This document shows positions 34,149 to 45,714 of a DNA stretch of 64,000 nt, one piece after another (the first letter of the stretch is position 1; each line of letters starts with the position of its first letter). The position numbers and the translations under genes are program-made. The notes below the pieces were generated by a model. The model had not been told where the DNA came from. It made no database searches and saw nothing but the letters and a program-made list of their open reading frames with translations. Source of the DNA: Panagrolaimus kolymaensis (lineage: Eukaryota > Nematoda > Chromadorea > Rhabditida > Panagrolaimidae); assembly GCA_028622995.1 (NCBI GenBank), contig JAJQJQ010000024.1:2356001-2420000 (forward strand). The letters run 5' to 3'.

Positions 34149-36839
34149 ATGTTGGGTTTTATCTTAAATTCCAATATTAAATTTTTTACCATAAGTGCCA
34201 TAATATTATTATTATCTAATGTTGTAACCGCTTCAATATTTTATTGTAAGTTTTACTCTGTTTTTATTTTTTAAAAGTTTATTTGAAATTGAAAACTGAT
34301 CAAAATTAATTTTTGGAAATCATCACGTAATTTAATTAATTGGAAATTATCGAAATTCTTTTTATTTCCTTTTATTACTGGAATTGAGTCAGAAAAGAAT
34401 AATAATTTAAAAAACGCAGAAGAAGATGAATCCAAGAAATCATCTTTTTTTCCTTCTCTATTTTTTTATTTATTTTATAATCTTTTTTTGCTCATCATTT
34501 TTGCTTTTCGAAATGTCAGACTTTTTAATACCTTTTATTTATTATTTAAGAATTATGTAGAAATGGGGTGGATTACATACATACATATGTACGTTGTTGA
34601 CCTTGTTACAGAGAAATAATTATGAGGGATTAAAAAATATTTATTTTTAATAGGAGTGAGTATCAGAAGATTAATTGATGGGTAAAAGTTACTGTAAGTA
34701 AGTGTAAGAAAGTTAGGTTATAAAAAAATAATAGAATCTAAAACTTTTGCGGTAAGATTCAAAGCAATTTTATTTTTTTCTTTCACGAAAGCATATTTAT
34801 GGTAGCTCCGCTTTTTTTTAGCAACTAGCTAACCGAAAACTGGTTCTCTGATTCATAATAAATTTTATTTGCTTATTTTTTTTGTTGCAAAAATACATAG
34901 CAACGTCATCGGCATTTTTTTTTGTGCATCACAAAAATTCAAAAAATATTTTATTGCCTTAAACACCTCCTTGGCTTACATATATCAAATTCGTTGTTTT
35001 TTTTGTTTTTTTTTTAGTTTCAAAGATGGTCGTCGGCCAATAAGATTAATTATTGTCAAATAAAAGTAATTTTTTAAATGATTTGTTTTGTGTTTTTTTG
35101 TAGTTTAGCAACAAAGAAAAAAAAATGTATTTGTTTTTATGCAACAAAAAAAATAACAATAAGGTATTGTGTTTTTTGTTTTTTATCTTCTTCTCATAAT
35201 TTATGAGGGAGTATAAAGGAGTTTTTTTTAATTAAACAAAAAATAAAGAGATTACAAAAAACGTAACAAAGTGGTTGTTGGAAAAAAAATGACGATTTTC
35301 ACCGTAGAAAATAAATAACCTACCACTTGGAAAATTACCAAAAGTAAAAACATGAGAGCATTTTTAATTTAATTTAGAATCACCGTAATTTTTAATAACA
35401 AAAAATTTTTTGTACGCAATTCTAAAATTATTTTTATGGTGAAAATCTCAAAGTTAAATTTGGCTTTAAAAAATACAAACAGCATTTCTAATTTATATTA
35501 TTTACCCAAAAAAATATTTTACTGAATACTTTTTGAATGCCCTTCTTTGCGCTTCTTTTCAACTCCTTTTATTAGACAAAAATATTCTTTGATTAGCTAA
35601 ACATAGAAAAACATGTATGTCTAATACCTATGAGTAAATCAAATCTTCTAATAATACTCACTTTTTTCTTTTCATAGATTTTTTTTCTTCCTTTTTTTTG
35701 GCTGCAAATAAACAAAAAAATTTGCTATTTTTAAATAAAAATTTTTTTTTGTAAAGTTATTTTCTTTTCTTTCCTTTTTTTATACAAATAGTTAAAAATT
35801 CTCAGAAAACAAGGAAGGATACGACGAAGAAGAATAAGAAAAGAAACAAAAAAAAATTGTAGCATAAAAAAAATAAATACATACTTTTTTTAAGGATTTT
35901 TAACAAAAACATTTTTTTTTTGACTTTTTTGAATCATCAAAAAATAATAATCTCTTCTTTTTTCTTCTTTCTATCATTAAAATTCCGCCCTCATCGACGA
36001 CGACAAATTGAGATCCAATTCACTAAAATTTTTGTAGAGAAAAACAAAAAAGAATTTAAACTTTTTCAGAAATGTTTTTTGGAATTAAAAAAGATTTTTT
36101 ATTTTAAATATGTAATTATAAAAAATTTATATGTACATGTATAAAAAAAAAGGTTGAAGGTGGTGGATTAACAATTTCTTATTTTTTTTTCACGCAATCC
36201 TCCAAACATTTTTCTTGCTATTTTATTTTTGCAACAAAACTCTTAATATAAAATATTATAATAAACACGTTAGGGAAAAAAATGAGAAAATTTTTTGATT
36301 TGAAAAGAAGCATTATTAAAAAAATGGGGAAAAAAGCTTTTTTGTGGAAAAATTAAAGAAAGCGAGAGTAAGCAAAAATGTTAGAAATTTGTTTAAAAAT
36401 TATTACTCTCTTTTATGTGCATTTTTACCAACATAAAAAGAGAATGTTTTCCATGAAAAAACCCAACTTTTTTGTTTTGCTAGACAAGCTCTCATTTTGA
36501 AGCCAAGGTCGTTTGAAAATTCACAGAAATAAATAAGTATTCGATAATCAAAAATAATTTTAAAAAAATTCTTGCAGCTCCATATTCATCCGAATCATCC
36601 GAGTCATTGATAATGCCATTTTTCTCAACATCCGATTTATTATCACAATCATATTTTTTACGAAGGATACGAGATGATGCTAAACCAGAAAAGTAATTTA
36701 CATTTAATATTCTTGAAATTTTTATTAAACAGTAACTAAATTTTTTTATTATTATTTCAGACACGAAAAACCAAGGCCTTTAAGATTTGGAAAAAGAAAT
36801 TATAGTATTTATTCTTCTTCTTCTTCAAAATTATTTTGA
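34149..36839 (+). CDS. FMRFamide-like neuropeptide precursor (RPLRFamide)
   Basis: Three small exons, 34149-34245, 36578-36692 and 36761-36839, join in phase to 96 aa. Exon 1 encodes a signal peptide (FFTISAIILLLSNVVTA) and ends in GTAAGT; exon 2 follows CTTGCAG; exon 3 follows ATTTCAG. The peptide is near the C terminus: RR, then IRDDAKPEKHEKPRPLRFG, then KR. Cleavage at the dibasic sites and amidation through the glycine would release a peptide ending in PRPLRFamide. FLP-21 of C. elegans, a ligand of the NPY-like receptor NPR-1, has the same PRPLRFamide end and one peptide per precursor, so this is most like flp-21; other single-peptide FLP genes are possible. Extra exons inside the 2.3-kb intron cannot be excluded. 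No similar signal is seen on the other strand. Confidence 0.8.
34246..36577 (+). other. Long first intron of the neuropeptide gene
   Basis: About 2.3 kb, A/T-homopolymer rich, with a CATACATACATATGTACG tract near 34577. No other exon is recognised. Long first introns with regulatory sites are common in neuropeptide genes. Confidence 0.5.
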
Positions 36840-37512
36840 TATACCAAATAAAAAATATAATGTTTTTTGTTTGTTTGTTTAAAAAAATTGTTTGTTATCG
36901 TTGTAAAAATAAAAGTGATTTTAAAATTTTATTAATAAAAAATTTAAATTTATTATTATTATTTATTCACTTTGATCACAGACATAACGAGGCACATAAA
37001 AATTTACTCAAATATCAAATACATGTTTGACTTAAATTTGGAGGATTTATTAAATCCATTTGGAGGTATTTCAAATTTTGAAAAATATTTTTGTAACTGA
37101 CAATTCTCATTTTTATTTTATGGAAAGTTTTTTTTTCTTGGTTCAAATTCCATAAAGAAAAAGATACGGGGCATCGGAAGAATCAATAAAATAATAATCT
37201 TCGTCTGCCAATTAATTAATTATCCCTTAAAAACCTTTTTAAAACAACCTTCGATCGATCTATTTCAAGCAATTTCATAAAAAATAAATAAATTAAAAAT
37301 TTGGCATTCTGTGATACAAATAAAGAAAACCAAAAATTTTTTTTTATCTTTTTTCCCTCCTCTTTTTTTTCTTCTTCCAAAACCTTTAAAGAAAAAAGGC
37401 GGAAATATTATTATTTTTCTTTACTATCGATTAATAAAATTACTTTTTTCGTTATCTTTGCATCGTGAACCTTTATTTTTTTTTTGAATCCTAAACCAAT
37501 ATCAGCATCATC
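36840..37512. other. Intergenic region before CDC73
   Basis: About 670 bp of A/T-rich sequence; 3' UTR of the neuropeptide gene and promoter of CDC73. Nothing else is seen. Confidence 0.4.
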
Positions 37513-39587
37513 ATGGATGGCGGTGGAGTATTATCTGCCATGCATTTATGCATAACTCAAGGAGATACATTTCGAAGAATTGAAAAGGTTTCTAATTTTT
37601 TTTTCAGTACTTTTAATCTTTATTTTCTCATAGTTGAATATTTTTTTAGGATGGTAGACAATATTATAAAATCCTTGATTCATATTATCCATTTGATACA
37701 CCAACAACGGTGCGAACCTTTGATTCAGATAATAATTACACTGTTGGAACGATTGCAACTTTTTATTTGAATAAAGATAATCCATCATATCAACAAGAAG
37801 CAGCAGAACTTGGAGTTGAATTACTTCCACGTCCTCATAGGTTAGTTAGTTAGTAACAAACACTTTTCAAAAAGTCTAGCATTTGTTAAATAAATTATTT
37901 TTAGAAAACCCATTGCAACATTTATTGAAAAAGGAATTTCCACTGGTCTTGAATTAAGTGAAGCCCATACCATTTCAATACCTGCAACAGAATTTGAAGG
38001 TGGAATTGGAGGACAACAACAAAATATTATTAATGATGCCATTGAAGATCGTGGTTTTAATGAAGCTGCTGCGGAGTAAGTTTGAATATATTTTTCTTTG
38101 GCAGTTTATTCTAAATTTTTTTTTAGTGAAAATGGTAGATTTGTTGATACTTCAACAACATCCATGCGAGATTTAAGTCAAGATTTAACCGCTGATAAAC
38201 TTGCTCAACTTGCAAGTAAAGTAAAACTAAATCGAAGAGGAAAGGGCGAAAAGTAAGATTCTCAAATAACAACCAAAAAAACGCGATTATATATTCCCTT
38301 CTTTTTTTAGAAGCAGTGGTTTCTTACTCGATGCAGAAATACCTGATAAAAATTTAGATCATATTGATCGATATTTTAAATATAAAACTCGAGTACATAA
38401 AAATACAACAAATTGTATGGATACTGCAGCAGATTTTTCAAGTGTTTTATCGTTGATTGCTTCAATGAGGGTTTGTTTATTTTTAGCAACCAAAAATTTA
38501 AAACATTTATAAATAAAAGTTGTTGTATTGTTTTAGAATAGAGATAATCCCCATGCTTTACCTAAACCTCCATCAGCTCCAAACCTACAAAAACCTATGT
38601 CATCATCATCAAATAATAATAATACCAGCAATAATAATAATAGTGTTCGAGCAAGCATTGGATATAGTCGTTACGATCAAGAAGTATTTCATAATGATGA
38701 AACCGATGAATTTCAAATTCAAACTGGCATGTCTTTTCATGGTATGTGACTACTTTTTTTTAAATCCAAAAACTTTTAATTATTTGAATTAATCGAGGAA
38801 AAAAATTATTATTTTTAGGAACATCATTTAAAAAAATGGATAATCTTAAATCCGCTGCAAAACCCATCGTTGTTGAATCATCATCTTCTCGACATCTGGC
38901 TGGATCATTAAAGCGTCCACATCCTGGTAGTAACAGCAGTAATGGAAATAATGCGAGTGGAAAACCTCAAAAACGTACATCTCGAACTCCTATTATTATA
39001 ATACCTGCAAGTGGAACGGCTTTAATTTCAATGTATAATGCAATTGATATTTTACAAGTTAGTTAACTCAAAAATTTTTATTAATTAAGCTTCAGATTAA
39101 TGGGATTAATATTTTTTTGCAGGAATTAAGATTTGTTTCAACTGAAGAAAAAAAGCGGATGAATCAAAAGCGTGAAAATGAAGTATTAATTCATCATCGA
39201 AAAGATAACGGCCAAACAGTCCCTTATCGAGTTGTAGATAATCCAGGAAGATTGAATGCAGAAGAATGGGATCGAGTTGTAGCGGTTTTTGTTCAAGTAA
39301 GATACTTTGTTGCTCGATTTATTAATAGGTAGTGAACTTTTCAGGGTCCTGCCTGGCAATTTAAAGGATGGAATTGGGGTGGAAATCCAACCACTATCTT
39401 CTCTCATGTTTGTGCATTCCATTTGAAGTTTGAAGATGCTAAACTTGATGCAAATGTTGCTAAATGGTCCGTAGAAGTTTTACAACTTTCCAAACAAAAA
39501 CGTCATTTGGATAAAGCAATTTTTATTCGACTTTGGCAAAAAATTGAACAATTTGTTATTCGCAATAAACCTGCTTTACGATATTAG
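37513..39587 (+). CDS. cdc-73: CDC73 / parafibromin, Paf1 complex subunit
   Basis: Nine exons (37513-37587, 37650-37840, 37905-38075, 38127-38252, 38311-38470, 38537-38741, 38819-39057, 39123-39296, 39345-39587) join in phase to 527 aa, against 531 in human. The N-terminal half carries the conserved [16 protein letters not shown] block and [17 protein letters not shown]; the C-terminal Ras-like CDC73 domain begins [19 protein letters not shown] and includes [31 protein letters not shown] and KRHLDKAIF. The protein links the Paf1 complex to elongating RNA polymerase II and to histone modification. The central part is Ser/Asn-rich. A truncated copy lies at 46452-47549. Confidence 0.96.
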
Positions 39588-40327
39588 AATGGCTTTTTTG
39601 TTTTTGAAAATAATGATATTAATAAAATTTTTGTTTTTACTTATTTTTGTTGTACGTTATTTTCCTATGTAAAATTCTTTGTGAAATAAAAAAATTTTTA
39701 AAAAACAAATTAATGCATTCAAAGGAAAAAAAGGGAAGGAAGTGGGTGAAACAAATCGTGGTGAAGCGATTTTACAAGTCATCGTCAATCAGCATTAAAA
39801 TTTCAAGATTGTTTCACCACATTTCATTAATTCTGAGGTACATCATTCAATGTAAAAATTTCTAAAGTTGCCAACTGTAAATTCATAAATTCCTCGAAAA
39901 TATGTAAAAGCAAGCAGAAATTAGAGTAATAAAAGGTACTAAAATCAATGGAAAAAAAAGTTTGTGCTTCAAAAAATTTTCTTTTCTGTTTCACATATGT
40001 AATTATAATTTTTGTGTTTTAAAATGACACAGTAAATAAAATGTAAATTAAAAATTACCAAAGATTTAAAAAATGCCATCAAAAAAGGTACATAGCTTTA
40101 ATTTGTTTTTAAACCTTTGCAACAACAAAAAAGCGCACGAATGCTTCAGCCGCCGCAACCGCAACAACCAATTGGCAATGGTCCAAAAAAGGCGCTCACT
40201 AAAAGCAAACGACTGAAAAACAAAAAAAGGAAAGAAATAGTATTACTTTGTATCTCTGTCACTTTATTTGAATTCACCACCCACAAATGGTAGATTGAAT
40301 GGAAATAGAATGAACGACATAACTCAT
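39588..40327. other. Intergenic region upstream of U1 snRNA
   Basis: About 740 bp: CDC73 3' end (AATAAA near 39620) and the presumed U1 promoter. snRNA genes usually have a proximal element about 50-60 bp upstream, which would fall near 40265-40280; I cannot assign its sequence. Confidence 0.4.
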
Positions 40328-40493
40328 AAACTTACCTGGCTGGGAGACTCTTACGATCAACAAGGTAAGATCTCTAGGATGAGGCTTGACCATTGCACTT
40401 TTCGGTTTCAGGCTGACTTCTATGGCTATCCCGCATCGGGATAAGCCAACAGCTAAATTTTTGGGTGGGGAGGATAGCGTTCGCGCTTCCTCC
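40328..40493 (+). ncRNA. U1 spliceosomal snRNA
   Basis: The 5' end AAACTTACCTGGCTGGGAG contains the ACTTACCTG that pairs with 5' splice sites. Further landmarks follow in the right order: GATCA and a GGAGA-type stem I base, the stem-loop I sequence CCATTGCAC that binds U1-70K, an Sm site AAATTTTTGG, and a closing 3' stem-loop of AGCG/TTCG/CGCT with GGAGGA/TCCTCC. The total of about 166 nt matches U1. It base-pairs with the GTAAG donors of nearly every intron in this window. The 3' end is set by the closing stem and may be off by a few bases. Confidence 0.93.
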
Positions 40494-40641
40494 ATTATTT
40501 TCTTATAACAAAAAAACGACAAATAAATAAAGATGAATAAATGCAACAACAAAAAAAGCAGTTTGGAAGTAAACACATTTATTTTGAGTTAATCATTACA
40601 CATTCTTGAAAAAGCTTTACAAATAAAATTATCATTCAGTT

Positions 40642-41440
40642 TTATTCAGTTTTGCTGGCGATTGAATCAGGAAGTTGTTGTGGAGTTCTCAAATCACTGA
40701 AGTAACAATAGCATTCATGAACGCGACGCATGAAAAAAAAGCCGAGAAGACATGTAAGTATTGCATTGAATATATTGACAGGTTTATAAACTAAAAAATG
40801 AATAAGAAATAAAAAATGAATATAGTTTGGTAAAAAAAGCTTTTGACTTACTTGAGGTATTATAATATTTATGGGTGCTTTGAATTTCTTCATGAGATGT
40901 ACTTGAAATATCATAGATACAATATATTGTAAAGGCGATCACACCAACTATTGTCAAAATTTAAAAAAAAGAAGAAAGGGTGAATAAAAAATGTTAAAAA
41001 GGACTTACTCGATAGCAGAAATATGGAATAAAAAATTGTGGAGTTTCAGTTATCAATGCAATAATAAGAGAGATTATACCAATAAATGCAAGAATACCAA
41101 CAGCACCATATCGAATGATTAAGGACAGTTCATCAATCATAATACTATCAATCAATTCGCAGACGATTATAAGAAAAACAAGTATTTCATATACAGCTAC
41201 GATAATTACTCCACGTTTAGCTGGATTCAATCCAAATATATGTTGAGGCTTTTCTTGATCATCATCATTATTATTATTAGATTTAGTCTTTATTGTTGTA
41301 GCATTTAATGGAGAAATTACGTGCTGGAAAATAACGTTAAGGACAAGTTAAAAAAGAAAGGAAAGAAAGTATACCTGTGGTTTGATATCAGCAGCAGATT
41401 GATGATTGTTAGTAGCAGAGGCAGCTGGAGCAACCACCAT
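40642..41440 (-). pseudogene. Four-membrane-segment family protein, copy A (splice acceptor lost)
   Basis: Same exon plan as copies B and C: exons 41375-41440, 41009-41323, 40852-40960 and 40642-40790, all in matching phase. It encodes a Lys/Pro-poor N terminus, then hydrophobic segments VAVYEILVFLIIVCELI, GAVGILAFIGIISLIIALI, a third beginning ILTIVGVIAFTIYCIYD and a fourth ILTCLLGFFFM. The acceptor before exon 3 should be AG (as in B and C) but reads AA, and retaining the 48-nt intron gives a stop after YRVSPF. The product would then keep two segments. Function of the family is not recognised. Exon 1, intron 1 and the promoter match copy B exactly in inverted orientation. Confidence 0.7.
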
Positions 41441-41476
41441 TTCGAAGAGAAAATGAGTTTATAAATGCAAAAAAAA
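41310..41476 (-). repeat. Inverted repeat arm, left
   Basis: About 165 bp covering the TATA-like region, exon 1, intron 1 and the first bases of exon 2 of copy A; by eye identical, inverted, to 42153-42319. Confidence 0.8.
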
Positions 41477-42152
41477 TCATTTTTCATCTCTTCACATTGA
41501 TGGAATGATAGGGGAAAAGGAATATGCATAAATTTGATTAGAATGATCTTTTTTTTCTCGAAAAAAATGAAAGGAAACCAATTTGCATCGTTTAAAAAAT
41601 CATGTATTTCAATTTTATAATAATTAGGAAGATTTGGGCTGCATAAAAAATAAATAATAATCTCACATTCTAACATTTTCCATTTAATTTTATTCATGTG
41701 AGTGATACAAATACTTTAAGAAACGTTAAAAAGAAAAAATACTTTGCTGTAAAGCAAATGTGGAAAGCATTCTTTCTAAATCAAAAAACAAATCCATCGG
41801 AATTTGACCATCGATTGGCTACATACTTATTTCCTTTTCTCCAATTTGAAATTTTGTAATAATATCGACATTAATGATCCGCATATTTTTTAATGTCAAA
41901 AACAAGAAACGTCCAGTTCGGCCATGAAACTTACTTTATTTGCTTATTATAATGCTTTCAATTCCCATTCCTTCTTGATTAAAAACTTTGCCATCAAAGG
42001 CGTTTATGCAAATATTTTTATTTCATTTTGAATTTTCAATTGAAGGATTTCCAAGTGATTAACGAACAATGAAAATTGATAGGAAGATTTATGCATATTT
42101 CTTTTCTCCTAAATATTTTTTATTCCATCAATGTGAAGCGATGAATAATAAT
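41477..42152. other. Spacer between divergent copies A and B
   Basis: About 680 bp between the inverted arms. It holds the more distal promoter sequences of both copies, including TTTATGCATATT blocks on each side; the open frame at 41317-41697 is low complexity and not supported. Confidence 0.4.
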
Positions 42153-42319
42153 TTTTTTGCATTTATAAACTCATTTTCTCTTCGAAATGGTGGTTGCTCC
42201 AGCTGCCTCTGCTACTAACAATCATCAATCTGCTGCTGATATCAAACCACAGGTATACTTTCTTTCCTTTCTTTTTTAACTTGTCCTTAACGTTATTTTC
42301 CAGCACGTAATTTCTCCAC
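42153..42319 (+). repeat. Inverted repeat arm, right
   Basis: Partner of 41310-41476; includes exon 1 and intron 1 of copy B without visible differences. Confidence 0.8.
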
Positions 42320-42983
42320 GAATTGATCCAACAACAAAGAATAAATTCAACAATAACAATAATAATGATGATGATCCTGCCAAACCTAAATATCCATTTG
42401 GATGTCATCCTGCTAAACGTGGAATAATTATCGTAGTTGTGTATGAAATAATTGTGCTTCTTATATTTATCTGCGAATTGATTGATAGTATTGAAACTGA
42501 TGAAATGGCTTTAATCATTCGATATTTTTCTTTTGGTATTCTTGCATTTATGGGTATAATCTTTCTTACTATCGCTTTGATTACTGAAAAACAGCAATTT
42601 TTTATTCCATATTTCTGCTATCGAGTAAGTCGGTTATATATTTTTTTATTCATACCTTCATGTTTTTTTAGGTTTTGGCAATTCTTGGTGTGATCACATT
42701 TACAATATATTGTATCTATGATATTTCAAGTACATCTCATGAAGAAATCCAAAGTATCCATAAATATTACAATACCTCAAGTAAGTTAAAAGCTTTTTTC
42801 ATATAAAACTATATTCAACTTTTATTTCTAATTCCTTTTTTAGTTTATAAACCTGTCAATATATTCAATGCAATCGTTACATGCCTTCTCGACCTTCTAC
42901 GTGGTGTATTCAGAATTCATACTGCTTATAAATGTTATGTTTACTTTCGTGATTTGAAAACTACTCAACAACTTCCTGCCTGA
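42187..42983 (+). CDS. Four-membrane-segment family protein, copy B
   Basis: Exons 42187-42252, 42304-42624, 42672-42780 and 42844-42983 join in phase to 211 aa. After an Asn/Asp-rich cytosolic-looking N terminus (residues 1-55) and the motif CHPAKRG come four hydrophobic segments: VVVYEIIVLLIFICELI, SFGILAFMGIIFLTIALI, VLAILGVITFTIYCIYD and a weaker last one around NAIVTCLLDLLRG. The spacing suggests a small tetraspan membrane protein of a nematode-specific family; I do not recognise it. The C terminus (KTTQQLPA) is shared with copies A and C. The conserved block TTTATGCATATT...ATTCCATCAATGTGAAG upstream suggests common regulation of the three copies. Confidence 0.82.
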
Positions 42984-43187
42984 TCCCAATCGTCATCATA
43001 ACTGAACAAAACTGACTGAAAATTTTATTTCATAAAATTATTTTGAATAAAATGTAATTGATTAACTCAAAATAAATGTATTTCCAAATTTATGCATATT
43101 TCTTTTCACAACATTTTTTTTCATTCCATCAAGATGAAGAGATGAATAATAAATTCTTTTCATTTATAAACTCATTGTCACTTCGAA

Positions 43188-44013
43188 ATGGTGGTTGCTC
43201 CTCCTGCTGCTGTTACTAACAATCATACTGCTGATATCAAACCACAGGTATACTTTCTTTCTTTTTTAAACTTAACCTAAACGTTTATTTCCAGCACGAA
43301 ATTTCTCCACCTAATGGTCCAATAACAAAGAATAAATCCAACAATAACAATGATGATCCAGCAAAAAACAAATCTGGATGTCATCCTGCTAAACGTGGAG
43401 TAAGTATCATAGTGGTATATGAAATACTTATGCTTCTTATAATTGTCTGCAAATTGGTTGATAATATTCTAACTGATGAGCTTTCTTTGATCATTCGATA
43501 TGGTGCTGTTGGTATTCTTGCATTTTTGGATATAATCTTTCTTACCATTGCTTTGATTACTGAAAAAGAGCAATTTTTTATTCCATATTTCTTCTTTCGA
43601 GTAAGTCCTTTTTATCATTTTGTCTAATTTTTATTCATTTTTTATCTTTCTTCTTTTTTTAGATTTTGACAATTCTTTGTGTGTTTGCATTTGTAATATA
43701 TAGTATCTATGATATTTCAACCACATCTGATGATGAAATACAAAACATCCATAAATATTATAATATCTCAAGTAAGTCAAAAGCTTTTGTTACACATTTT
43801 TTCATATAAAACTATATTCGACTTTTATCTCTAATTTATTTTTTAGGTTATAAACCTGTTAATATACTCAAAGCAATATTTGCAATTTTTCCCGAAACTT
43901 TACTCGGCGTTTTTTTCATGCTTCGTGTTTATGAATGTTATGGTTACTTCCGGGATTTGAAAACTCCACAACAACTTCCTGATCCAATTGCCATCAAAAA
44001 TGAACAAAACTGA
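43188..44013 (+). CDS. Four-membrane-segment family protein, copy C
   Basis: Exons 43188-43247, 43295-43600, 43663-43771 and 43847-44013 join in phase to 213 aa. It is a direct tandem paralogue of copy B 200 bp downstream, with the same N-terminal MVVAPPA, the CHPAKRG motif, and hydrophobic segments IVVVYEILMLLIIVCKLV, GAVGILAFLDIIFLTIALI, ILTILCVFAFVIYSIYD and FAIFPETLLGVFFML. It keeps the PQQLPDPIA tail that B has lost in part. Exon-intron phases are identical to those of A and B. The third acceptor is a normal TTTTTTTAG. Role unknown; membrane location is inferred from hydrophobicity. Confidence 0.82.
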
Positions 44014-44858
44014 CTGAAATTTTTATTTGTAAATTTTTTTTTCATAAAATGTGATTGATTTCGTAAAAATAAATGTGTTTCTTGAAAGGTTTTCCCACAA
44101 AAGTTTGTTAAAGAATGGTAAAGCGGCAAAAAAATTTGAAACTATGATAATTGTCTTTGTAAAAACTTGTCTAATTCGTCATTGATTTACATGATTCCGC
44201 TTAAATGGAGGTTCATTGTTTTTTATTTTTTATTTCTTATTATTGCTATTCTTTCTCTTTAATCCAATATGGAATTTCATATTAATGGGTTTTTGACACT
44301 TTTTTAATCATTGATTCTATTTTGAGCGTTCGAAATATTTGTGCTCCAATTAATTCTCGATGGTCAAAAGTATGTATGAACAATAATTGTTGGAGTTTAG
44401 AAAATATGCAGTCAAGTGTTTATGATTTAAGTGTTTTACATGCTACTTCAAACTTTTTAAGACATATTTTTGAAGTATTTCAAAAATTCCTTTGTCGTAT
44501 TAGCCATTAATTATTTTCCAACGAACATCATATCATAGTTAAATAAAAAACCCAACAAGTCATCATCTGATCTATGTGCTTAAAATTTCTGTAAGCAAGA
44601 TTACGTAAATATTCTTTCATTGATTCTGCGATATTTGTGGTCTTCAAATGCATCAAGACAATCATACTCGTCGCTTTTTCAATGTAAAAAAATGTTTATT
44701 CAAATTTCACTTGATGCCAAAAAAACTTTTTACTGTATAAAATTTTTTGATTGGCCAATGCAAATTTTTAAAAAGCCCAAAAAAAATGTAATCAAAGCAA
44801 CTAAAACTTTTTTTCTCGACTGCTTCAAAAACGACGTTTGTTTTTCCTTCTTCTTCAA
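44014..44858. other. Intergenic with one doubtful ORF
   Basis: About 850 bp. A frame at about 44322-44510 with several Cys (NICAPINSRWSKVCMNNNCW) lacks its own ATG and splice context, so it is at most an eroded exon. Nothing else is seen. Confidence 0.35.
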
Positions 44859-45714
44859 ATGTTATTGGAAATTATTATTTATCTTTTCTCAATTTTGATT
44901 ACATCTGCAGCAACAATGACGATGATATTATTTTCATGTTCAAGTCAAAAACAACAACCACAAAATCGCCGAGCTACTGCTACAGCTGATTCACAAACAA
45001 GTTCAAAGAATACAATAGCGGCTGTTGTTGCTCCACCACCGACGATGACGACAAAATCTCCTGTGCCATCTTCAAATGTTCCAAGACCGGTAAGTTTATT
45101 GGGTGATTTTTTTCGATAACTAACTAATACTCTTTTAATTTTTTTAGCAATCTGAAGCTGTAATAAGACCGCCAACAACTCCATCCAAAGATGTTCATCG
45201 TCATAATCAACAACAACAACAACGAAAACAAAATAAACGTCTTCTTCTTCCACCATCACCACCAGATGATCGAGAACCATCAGCTAAACGAGAAGAAACA
45301 CAAAAAGAAGAAAAACCTAAAGTTGAACGAACAATAGTTTTTACATTGGAAGATAAACCTCAAACAACTCAACGTGAAACACATGATACATTAAAATCAA
45401 CGATTGATAGCTATGAAAGAACAACAGAAAAAAGGTTATCATCAACACAACGATCAATAGCAACAACAACTCAAATGCGTGGTGGTGGTAATGAACAACA
45501 ACAACAACAGCAACCTTTAGATCCTACTCAACCATCATCAAAGCATACAAGAATTTCAAAAACAAAAAATATTCAAAAAAGTGATCGTCAACAACAACAA
45601 CGAAAAAGAAGTAATAAAGAAAATAGAAATGGAAAATTACCTACTATTAAACCTGATAATAATGCTAATAGTAAAAAGAGTATACGAAGAAAAACAAAAA
45701 ATATTGTAAAATAA
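44859..45714 (+). CDS. Low-complexity Gln/Lys/Thr-rich protein with hydrophobic N terminus
   Basis: Exons 44859-45089 and 45148-45714 join in phase to 265 aa. The N terminus (MLLEIIIYLFSILITSAAT) looks like a signal peptide or anchor, then the chain becomes Thr/Ser/Pro/Gln-rich and, from residue about 190, strongly basic (QQQRKRSNKENRNGK, KKSIRRKTKNIVK). No domain is recognised. A segment VERTIVFTLEDKPQTTQRET is the least repetitive part and may be the conserved core. It may be a secreted basic protein, or, if the internal Met at residue 20 or 22 is the real start, a nuclear one. Splice sites are standard and frame is kept over the intron. Confidence 0.65.
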
